Shown here: piece after piece, positions 41,749-47,921 of the stretch | Numbering within the stretch: the first letter of the stretch is position 1 | Layout: each line of letters begins with the position of its first letter | Assembly (NCBI GenBank): GCA_040389165.1 | Contig: JAZKAK010000009.1 | Location: 1 to 47,921, forward strand | Direction: 5' to 3' | DNA length: 47,921 bases | DNA from: CAIOTO01 sp040389165 | Lineage (GTDB): Bacteria > Pseudomonadota > Alphaproteobacteria > Paracaedibacterales > CAIOTO01 | Translations under genes and position numbers: made by a program | Notes under the pieces: model-generated | Told to the model about the DNA's origin: nothing | Seen by the model: the letters and a program-made list of their open reading frames with translations, nothing else | Database searches by the model: none

Positions 41749-43599
41749 ATGGCTTTGGTAATGCAATTACAATCATCAACAGTAAACATCATACAGTCGT
41801 GCACACGGTCTTTTATCATCCGGATAATTTGCTTTGGGTTTCTTTTCGCAATTGCGAGCCTGAATGCAACGTCATTGCCTTCGCCAACTGTTGCTCAATC
41901 CCACACCGCCTTGCACCTTAAATGCTCCACAGAAACAATCCAGCCAAATTCTGAATTCTGGCTTCTTTTGGATTGGTCACTTGACCCCAATTGGTATATT
42001 TACGCGCAAAATCCAGGCGATGGCGGTTTGCCACCCACGCTTGAATTTGAATTACCCCCAGGTGTAACTATTCTTGAAACGTTATGGCCTAAGGCACAAG
42101 ATTTATCAAAAGCAGGCATGACGATTTACGGCTATAAAGATACATGTCAAACCTTTGTTCGTTTAAAAGCATCGGCAGATTACAAGGGGAGTAGCCTTGA
42201 CCCTGTTCGGCTTGTCGTGCGTTGGGGTGTCTGTCATGACCAGTGCATGGTTGATACGGCAACGTTAGAGCTTCGCTTGCCTACAAAAGAACTTTTTGAC
42301 ATGGCGTTATTTGATCGGGTGCATAATGCGGAAAACTCAATTCATTTATCTGAAGGTGCAACGCAAGTGTGGCTGCTCTTGCTCTTTGCTTTGCTCGGCG
42401 GTGTGTTGCTCAATCTGATGCCGTGCGTTCTGCCTGTTCTGTCGCTTAAACTGCTCGATTTTGCAAAGCTTCGGGATGAATCATCTGGCGGGCAACATGT
42501 AATACGCATACATGCACTGTTTTATACAGTAGGCGTTCTTGCCACGTTTCAATTCTTAAACATAACGTTGATGTTGCTTCGGTTGCTTGGTCAGCACGTT
42601 GGATGGGGGTTTCAATTACAATCACCTGTATTCATTGTGTGCTTAGCGTGTTTGTTTTTAGCACTTACGTTAAATTTATTTGGCGTGTTTGAAATTGGAT
42701 TGAGCACATTGCGTTTGGAAAAAAAATCAACACAGGTGAGACAAAAAAGCCCTTGGGTGGAAAGTTTTCTTAAAGGTGTGCTCGCCTGCATTGTTGCCAC
42801 GCCATGCTCTGCTCCATTTATGGGAACTGCCATTGCGGCGTCTCTGGTGCAACCATTTTGGGTGAATACATGTATATTTGCAGGTCTTGGCATTGGGCTG
42901 TCGTTGCCATTTCTGTGTTTAGTGGCCTGGCCACGGATAATCACGTGTTTCCCAAAGCCTGGTGCTTGGATGCAAAGCCTTAAGCAATTTATGGGCTTTC
43001 TTATGATGGGGTCCGTTGGCTGGATGCTGTGGATCTTGAGTGCGCGCTTTGCTGATGGGCTGTGTTGGATTCTGCTTGGTTTGTGGAGCCTTAGCCTTGG
43101 CTTGTGGTGTTACGGCAAATTATGTCCGCCGATCAATCCGCCGTTTAAACGTGCGGTTGGGGCAGGGCTGTTTGTGTTTTGTGCGATGGGGGCCGTGGGT
43201 GCTTTTTATTGTGCACTTGATGAAACAGAGTCTGCAAAAGGCCAGCTTGCATTTCAACCCTATAGTCAAACAGCTGTCGATGCTGCATTGGCTGGAAATC
43301 ATCCTGTACTCATTAACTTTACAGCGCGATGGTGCGTCACATGTCAAACCAACAAAAAATTTGGGCTTGAATCAAAAGCTGTTACGGATCGTTTGAAAGC
43401 AGAAGGTGTTGTTTTGTTTGAAGCAGACTGGACGCATCACGACGAAACAATTACCAAAAAACTTGAATCTTTTGGCCGAAATAGCATCCCATTCCTTGTG
43501 TATTATCCAAAAGCAAAAGGGAAAGAACGCACAGAGCCTGTGTTCTTGTCATCTATGTTTACAGAGACTCAATTGATGGATATGTTATCAATGAACTAA
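41749..43599 (+). CDS. dsbD: DsbD/ScsB-like protein-disulfide reductase
   Basis: A signal helix (about 22-41) precedes a periplasmic N-terminal domain with a CHDQC pair (Cys162, Cys166). Eight or so membrane helices follow, carrying the redox Cys residues at LMPCVLPVLS (Cys226) and ATPCSAPFMG (Cys353). A thioredoxin-like domain with WCVTC (Cys529, Cys532) closes the protein. DsbD relays electrons from cytoplasmic thioredoxin to periplasmic thiols, for isomerases and cytochrome c maturation. The 616-residue length is normal. The partner DsbC or CcmG is not in the window. Confidence 0.92.
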   Translation: MALVMQLQSSTVNIIQSCTRSFIIRIICFGFLFAIASLNATSLPSPTVAQSHTALHLKCSTETIQPNSEFWLLLDWSLDPNWYIYAQNPGDGGLPPTLEFELPPGVTILETLWPKAQDLSKAGMTIYGYKDTCQTFVRLKASADYKGSSLDPVRLVVRWGVCHDQCMVDTATLELRLPTKELFDMALFDRVHNAENSIHLSEGATQVWLLLLFALLGGVLLNLMPCVLPVLSLKLLDFAKLRDESSGGQHVIRIHALFYTVGVLATFQFLNITLMLLRLLGQHVGWGFQLQSPVFIVCLACLFLALTLNLFGVFEIGLSTLRLEKKSTQVRQKSPWVESFLKGVLACIVATPCSAPFMGTAIAASLVQPFWVNTCIFAGLGIGLSLPFLCLVAWPRIITCFPKPGAWMQSLKQFMGFLMMGSVGWMLWILSARFADGLCWILLGLWSLSLGLWCYGKLCPPINPPFKRAVGAGLFVFCAMGAVGAFYCALDETESAKGQLAFQPYSQTAVDAALAGNHPVLINFTARWCVTCQTNKKFGLESKAVTDRLKAEGVVLFEADWTHHDETITKKLESFGRNSIPFLVYYPKAKGKERTEPVFLSSMFTETQLMDMLSMN

Positions 43600-43679
43600 A
43601 TATATTTTATGTAATATTATCTGTCTATTAATTATTTCTATGTAAGAATATATCAATCACGTTAAATGATTGGTGTATA

Positions 43680-44522
43680 ATGAGATACATATTATTCGTT
43701 GCGACATTTTTAATACTTGAAATGAATGTGGGTGTAGCCGCTAGTGAAAATCCCATGGATAGTTTTGCTGATATGGCTGTGCGCAGTGTGCAAGCTAAGG
43801 CTGAAGGCAGAAAGATGGTTCTTGCGTTGGGTGCAACCCCTCCGGAGCAGGGTAATTTTTCCTTTTCTGGATTCGATCAAGAACCTTTTGTCGTTTACTT
43901 TAACAAGGTGCATTTTCGTGATATCGAACATCTTTCGTGCGCAGAAGCGGGCGCAGAGGCAATTGCCGGCTGGACAAAGCAATTCATCCAAGGTGATTTT
44001 AATGATGTGAGCGATCTAGAGGCCGTTCAACATAGATTTGAATCTTCTTTTGATCTCATTACCCTTGATTTTTCTGTTAGTAAATTCATGAACCTTGCAG
44101 AACAACATTTGCACTGTTTTCTGCGCATGTTAACGATAGGCGGAACAATGGTATTTGATTACACAATGGGTTGCGGTATTCTTACGATAAAAAAAGGCTC
44201 TGATGTCGTGCCAATTGCATCAGACGAGGAAGCATTATCGGTTTGTATGGCGCCACTTGATCCAACAAATTCTGCGTTGGTGCCTAAATTCTTTGTGCGC
44301 GTAAACTGGCGCAATGCTTTATCAGTCGAGTCGTCCCAATTATTAAAAGAATTTTATGCACAATATGTTACAGGGTGGGCCTCAATTCATATGCCACCTG
44401 CGTGTGAATTATATGTGATTGACGACACTGTGTTTCCATATTGGAAACCAACAGGGCATGAAGAACGCGATCGATGGATTGCTGAACCAAGGCATTATTT
44501 AGTTATGCGGAAGCTGGGCTGA
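43680..44522 (+). CDS. Exported protein resembling a class I methyltransferase
   Basis: Residues 1-21 form a likely signal peptide (ending near GVAAS). After it come segments arranged like a Rossmann methyltransferase: a strand and turn MVLALGATPPEQG, an acidic stretch FIQGDFNDVSD, a central strand FDLITLDFSV and then FLRMLTIGGTMVFDYTMG. The glycine-rich SAM loop is poorly conserved, so binding is uncertain. The resemblance is by pattern, not a firm family match. A secreted methyltransferase-like protein would be unusual. It follows dsbD by 80 bp and is convergent with the small membrane protein gene. Confidence 0.55.
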   Translation: MRYILFVATFLILEMNVGVAASENPMDSFADMAVRSVQAKAEGRKMVLALGATPPEQGNFSFSGFDQEPFVVYFNKVHFRDIEHLSCAEAGAEAIAGWTKQFIQGDFNDVSDLEAVQHRFESSFDLITLDFSVSKFMNLAEQHLHCFLRMLTIGGTMVFDYTMGCGILTIKKGSDVVPIASDEEALSVCMAPLDPTNSALVPKFFVRVNWRNALSVESSQLLKEFYAQYVTGWASIHMPPACELYVIDDTVFPYWKPTGHEERDRWIAEPRHYLVMRKLG

Positions 44523-44535
44523 AATGTGTGCGGCA

Positions 44536-45075
44536 TTATTCTTCTTCATAAAGGGGATCATCCCAGTAATGATCTTCGTCACAAAGGCCACATATTGCAA
44601 CAAAAACAAAGAAGCTTAGCGCACCGAAAGCCGCCCCAACAGCTGTAATTGTTTCGCAGGAGTTAGTGCACCAAGATGGAGTTTGTCCATACCAGATGAG
44701 TGCGGCGCTCGTTAGGCATGTGGCTCCTGATATCACTCGGCAGGTGAGTGGTTTATCGCGATAGCTAAGAATGCATGGTTGTAGATAAGAGAAAAGTGAG
44801 TGAGAAACTGCCGCGTCTGAGTCTGCTGAATTCGAAGAATTTCTGCGAAATGGTTCAAAAATAGGGGTGGCCACGGGAACGGCTGTGCTGCTATGAATAG
44901 GATTGGCGGTTGGTGTTACTGCTTGGGCGACTGGGATTCCGGATTCTAAATCCACAGAATCAAAACGTTCAGGTCTTTGTTCATTGTCTTCTTCTATGTC
45001 TCTATTGGTGGCTGCTGCACACGTGGAAAATGAAAATAATAGCACACTCATCAGCACGTATGTTGCCCATTTCAT
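44536..45075 (-). CDS. Small exported membrane protein of unknown function
   Basis: This 179-residue protein has a signal peptide (1-22, ending TCAAA), then a Pro/Ala/Thr-rich acidic linker, and two hydrophobic C-terminal segments (about 111-128 and 138-163). Several Cys residues lie around them, and the tail is acidic (DEDHYWDDPLYEEE). No family is recognised. AAGGA is well placed before the ATG. It starts 12 bp after the rpiB-mazG stop on the same strand, so the two are probably cotranscribed. Confidence 0.65.
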   Translation of the reverse strand: MKWATYVLMSVLLFSFSTCAAATNRDIEEDNEQRPERFDSVDLESGIPVAQAVTPTANPIHSSTAVPVATPIFEPFRRNSSNSADSDAAVSHSLFSYLQPCILSYRDKPLTCRVISGATCLTSAALIWYGQTPSWCTNSCETITAVGAAFGALSFFVFVAICGLCDEDHYWDDPLYEEE

Positions 45076-45087
45076 AAAAAATCCTTT

Positions 45088-45888
45088 TTATCGTTTTTTT
45101 GCTTCAGACCATAATTCAAGTATGAACTCAAACGATTTTCCGTGTAGAGTCTTTAATCCACGATCATGCGTGAGAGCTTTCAGCGCAGTCATTCTATTGT
45201 TAAATTTTTGCGTAATCAACGCAATAGTTTCGTTCACATCAAAACTAGAATACATACACAACGATATCACTGCATGAAGCAAATCGCTGATTTCTTCTTG
45301 AATGCGCGCTGGTGATTCTCCGTTTTGTACAGCATCTTGAATTTCAGCACATTCGCTGATGATTTGTTCAAAGATCATCGCTTGATTTGGCCAATCAAAG
45401 CCAAACGCAACAGCGTCTTTTTCAAGCGCGATAAACCTATCAAGCACATCACTAGACACGCTAATTTGTGTAAGTTTTTGAACACGCGCTGCATGTTTGC
45501 TACTTTCAAATTGAGCCGTCAAAAAGGCGTCAACACAAAGCGCAGCCGCATCTTTAGTAATGATACGAGCCCCCAGGCAGAGTATATTCGCATTATTATG
45601 TGCACGTGCAAGATGTGCTTCTGCTGCCGTTTGACATAAAGCTGCGCGTATATGCGGAGATCGATTGGCGGCGATGCTCATGCCAATGCCTGTTCCGCAA
45701 ATTAAAATGCCGCATGCCGATGGCTCTGCTAAAAGTTGTGTCGTTACTTTTTGTGCATAATCAGGATAATCAACAGCATCCGTTGAGAATGAACCTTTGT
45801 CTGTCACACCATAACCAGCATTGCTGATGTGCTGTATTAATGCGGTTTTTAGATCAAAACCAGCATGATCCGATGCAATGTATATCAT
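45088..45888 (-). CDS. rpiB: Fusion of ribose-5-phosphate isomerase B and a MazG-like pyrophosphohydrolase
   Basis: Residues 1-142 are RpiB: SDHAG (6-10), ICGTGIGMSIAAN (63-75) and ARAHNNANILCLGARI (94-109), an enzyme interconverting ribulose- and ribose-5-phosphate. Residues 147-266 are an all-alpha MazG-type domain. It starts at DWPNQAMIFEQIISECAE, with Glu179 and Glu182, then EEISDLL with Glu199 and Asp202, and KFNNR (228-232). MazG enzymes hydrolyse NTPs or modified dNTPs to NMP and pyrophosphate. The first Glu of the usual EExxE is Ser178. The frame is continuous and a GAGGTGAT site stands right before the ATG. I am confident in RpiB and fairly confident in the MazG assignment; HisE is a less likely alternative. 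Confidence 0.85.
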   Translation of the reverse strand: MIYIASDHAGFDLKTALIQHISNAGYGVTDKGSFSTDAVDYPDYAQKVTTQLLAEPSACGILICGTGIGMSIAANRSPHIRAALCQTAAEAHLARAHNNANILCLGARIITKDAAALCVDAFLTAQFESSKHAARVQKLTQISVSSDVLDRFIALEKDAVAFGFDWPNQAMIFEQIISECAEIQDAVQNGESPARIQEEISDLLHAVISLCMYSSFDVNETIALITQKFNNRMTALKALTHDRGLKTLHGKSFEFILELWSEAKKR

Positions 45889-45900
45889 ATCACCTCACGT

Positions 45901-46146
45901 GTCATTCCCGCGAAGGCGGGGATCCAGAAATTTATTAATCATAGTTATATATACCCATCACATCTCAAACTATTGACTTTGATCTTTATCTTTTTCCCCA
46001 TAAAGTTTGTTTTAAAAAGCCTTGCTTAGTATAACTAAACGCGGTTTTAAAAACAAATTTCTGTGACAGAATCTTAAAGCCAAAAATCAACATTTTGAAA
46101 TCCGATGGGTATAACAGCCCTGGATTCACAGCCAAGAGAGAATGAC
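45901..46146. repeat. Palindromic element, GTCATTCCCGC type, with long internal segment
   Basis: The left arm at 45901-45928 contains TCATTCCCGCGAAGGCGGGG followed by ATCCAG. The right arm at 46119-46146 is decayed but reads CCTGGATTC and ends GAGAATGAC. The interior is about 190 bp, longer than in the copy at 27695-27815, and holds the palindrome at 46006-46057. The element fills the gap between glmM and rpiB-mazG. Confidence 0.65.
46006..46057. repeat. 52-bp imperfect palindrome between glmM and rpiB-mazG
   Basis: TTTGTTTTAAAA at the left pairs with TTTTAAAAACAAA at the right. A central hairpin (TTAGTATAACTAA) sits between them. On the minus strand it lies in the region downstream of glmM, so it may be a terminator or transcript-stabilising stem, or a small insertion into the older repeat. 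Confidence 0.45.
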
Positions 46147-46151
46147 AATGA

Positions 46152-47528
46152 CTATGACCCAACTTCCTCAACCTGCATCGTTTCAACAACATTTGCTAAT
46201 TCATGCAGCACCGTTGTTAAAAGCAACTCATCATCGCCTTGTGCCATTAAGCGTATAAGTGGTTCAGTGCCAGATGGCCGAACGAGCAAGCGACCATTTA
46301 GACCAAGTGCCGTTTCGGCGCGACCAATCGCTTGGTGCAACGCTGGATCGTCAAAATCAAGCGGTTTCTTAAGACGGATATTATGTAGTTTCTGAGGGAC
46401 GGGCGTGAAAACAGTCAATAGCTGACTCGCTGTTTGCTTTGTTTCTTGGATTAAACTAAGAATCTGAAGCGCTGCGATTAATCCATCGCCCGTCGTGCAA
46501 TAATCACTCAGCACAACATGCCCTGATTGTTCGCCGCCCACATTACAGCCTGTCTCGTGCATCATGGTGGATACATTGCGATCACCGACGGCTGATCTGA
46601 AAAGCGTCAGCCCCTTGCTTTCTAAGAAACGCTCAAACCCAAGATTTGACATTGTTGTTGCAACAACGCCGTTTCCACGAAGCATTCCGCGCATGTGCCA
46701 ACGTTGGGCGATCGCTGCCATTAATTGATCACCGTCAACGACAGTTCCTTTTTCATCAACTAAAATGACCCGATCAGCATCGCCATCAAGTGCAATGCCA
46801 ATATCTGCTGCGTGTTCAATCACCTTTGCAGCAAGATATTCAGGATGTGTTGCGCCACAATTTGCATTAATGTTATCACCTTGTGGGTCATCACCAATAG
46901 CAATCACATCAGCACCGAGTTCCCACAAAACACGTGGTGCGACTTTATAGGCTGCACCATTCGCTGTATCGACCACGATCCGAAGGCCATCAAGACGCTG
47001 TCCACGCGGAAAGGTTGCTTTTGCAAATTCAATATAGCGCCCAAGCGCATCATCCAAACGTTTCGCTTTTCCAAAAGCTGTCGCTGGCGGCAGTGCTGGT
47101 TGCGTTTTCACATAACCTTCAATAGCTCTTTCATCATCGAAAGTGATTTTGTGGCCATCACTCTTGAAAAACTTAATGCCATTGTCCGTGTAGGGATTAT
47201 GAGACGCTGAAATCATAACGCCAAGATCAGCGCGTAATGATCGTGTGAGTACGGCAATGCCTGGCGTTGGAATTGGCCCTAATAGAACAACGTCAATCCC
47301 CATTGTGACAAAGCCAGCGACAAGTGCTGATTCCACCATATACCCGGATAAACGTGTGTCTTTACCAATGACGACGGTAAATCTGGGGTGCCCCGCGCGT
47401 GAGCCTTCGCATAAATCAATAAAATGCTTCCCCGTTGCAATCGCTAATTTTAAAATAGCATCAGGAGTCATCGGCCATTGATTGGCCTCACCACGAACGC
47501 CATCTGTTCCGAACATTTTTTTGGGCAT
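46152..47528 (-). CDS. glmM: Phosphoglucosamine mutase GlmM
   Basis: GlmM converts glucosamine-6-phosphate to glucosamine-1-phosphate for peptidoglycan and lipopolysaccharide synthesis. The phosphoserine loop is VMISASHNPYTDNG with Ser109, the metal site is ALDGDADRVILVD, and the C-terminal phosphate loop is VRPSGTEPLIRLM. The N-terminal KMFGTDGVRGEAN is diagnostic. At 458 residues it has family length. The gene stands alone on the minus strand, upstream of rpiB-mazG. Confidence 0.97.
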   Translation of the reverse strand: MPKKMFGTDGVRGEANQWPMTPDAILKLAIATGKHFIDLCEGSRAGHPRFTVVIGKDTRLSGYMVESALVAGFVTMGIDVVLLGPIPTPGIAVLTRSLRADLGVMISASHNPYTDNGIKFFKSDGHKITFDDERAIEGYVKTQPALPPATAFGKAKRLDDALGRYIEFAKATFPRGQRLDGLRIVVDTANGAAYKVAPRVLWELGADVIAIGDDPQGDNINANCGATHPEYLAAKVIEHAADIGIALDGDADRVILVDEKGTVVDGDQLMAAIAQRWHMRGMLRGNGVVATTMSNLGFERFLESKGLTLFRSAVGDRNVSTMMHETGCNVGGEQSGHVVLSDYCTTGDGLIAALQILSLIQETKQTASQLLTVFTPVPQKLHNIRLKKPLDFDDPALHQAIGRAETALGLNGRLLVRPSGTEPLIRLMAQGDDELLLTTVLHELANVVETMQVEEVGS

Positions 47529-47899
47529 TGTGCAGTCTCTCTATTTTATCGTGCTATTCGGTTTAATCTGATATTTTTTAATCTTTTTATGGCGGTTTAT
47601 TACAACCTGTCTTGATTTTTGAAAAATCAGCTGAAAGCAGTATAGTGTAAAAACATGCACAATTCAAAACTCTTCTGTCCTGTTGAAAAGGATTGTTAGC
47701 AGTCGCCAATCATCTCGCATCATTCTCGAATTGCAAACTATAGCCATTCGCCTTTAAATTGATTATGGCAGAAATATTCGAAATTATTCATGGATAACTT
47801 ACATCAGTACATTTAGATGCTCGATTCTTTCGTTTTTATACATAGTTTATATGTGACGCGCTATATATGCTACCCGTCACTTTTTGTCACTCCACCCTT
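47529..47899. other. Intergenic region upstream of glmM
   Basis: No gene or RNA is seen. A perfect AT-rich palindrome TGATTTTTGAAAAATCA is near 47613-47629. It is likely to contain the glmM promoter, but no clear boxes could be fixed. The right end runs into a dispersed repeat at 47900. Confidence 0.4.
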
Positions 47900-47921
47900 G
47901 TCATTCCCGCGGAGGCGGGAA
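47900..47921. repeat. Left arm of a GTCATTCCCGC-type palindromic element at the window edge
   Basis: The arm reads TCATTCCCGCGGAGGCGGGA after an initial G and is cut by the window end. It matches the arms at 27715 and 45901. Two short GTCAC motifs stand just before it. Confidence 0.8.

Overview
The window looks like part of the chromosome of a moderately AT-rich, motile alphaproteobacterium, most likely a host-associated lineage of the Holosporales or Rickettsiales type. Supporting this are the flagellar gene order fliF-fliG-fliH-fliN-flbD-flhA (as in Caulobacter), a fliL-fliM-DUF6468-motE cluster, an MHS-type transporter, a TrpXYZ-like/MetNI uptake cluster, two Rpn-type nucleases, a giant autotransporter and many dispersed palindromic repeats. 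The taxonomic placement is inference from gene content; no rRNA or tRNA gene is visible.

Layout. 1-605: the start of a frameshifted minus-strand gene with 15-residue repeats runs off the left edge, preceded by a repeat-rich leader and divergent from fliL. 606-4165: fliL, fliM (with an unusual N-terminal repeat extension), a DUF6468 membrane protein and a MotE-like protein. 4261-6466 (minus): an MHS transporter and a HAD phosphatase. 6798-14315 (minus): flagellar operon fliF, fliG, fliH, fliN, flbD and then flhA, with a palindromic repeat between flbD and flhA. 14599-16189: a DAACS-family symporter and an orphan, short ATP synthase epsilon gene. 16222-19276: an Rpn nuclease with a tetrapeptide repeat, then an unrecognised secreted 610-residue protein. 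19508-26160: a GT9 glycosyltransferase convergent with an 1879-residue autotransporter. 26425-29627: trmB, ppa and an ABC exporter. 29662-34255 (minus): a TrpXYZ-like ABC importer followed by MetN and MetI, with no MetQ. 34518-36152: RlpA-like lipoprotein and a PduO-type cobalamin adenosyltransferase. 36226-38717 (minus): EmrAB-type efflux pair. 39054-41626: a PaaK/CapK-like adenylate-forming enzyme and a second Rpn nuclease. 41749-44522: DsbD-like protein and an exported methyltransferase-like protein. 44536-47528 (minus): glmM, an RpiB-MazG fusion and a small membrane protein.

How it fits together. The flagellar genes give the MS ring and switch (FliF, FliG, FliM, FliN), the export gate and ATPase regulator (FlhA, FliH), basal-body and motor accessory proteins (FliL, MotE, DUF6468) and the sigma-54 activator FlbD. 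Much of the rest serves the envelope and nutrient import: amino-acid uptake (MetNI, TrpXYZ, MHS, DAACS), surface display (autotransporter, GT9), peptidoglycan (GlmM, RlpA), periplasmic redox (DsbD) and efflux (EmrAB). This is the profile expected of a bacterium that lives on host nutrients and has a motile stage.

The most unusual items are the single-chain RpiB-MazG fusion, FliM with three 22-residue repeats and two DI(D/E)ALL motifs, paired Rpn genes with different repeats at the same site, an autotransporter with four copies of one module, and palindromic elements placed inside apparent operons.
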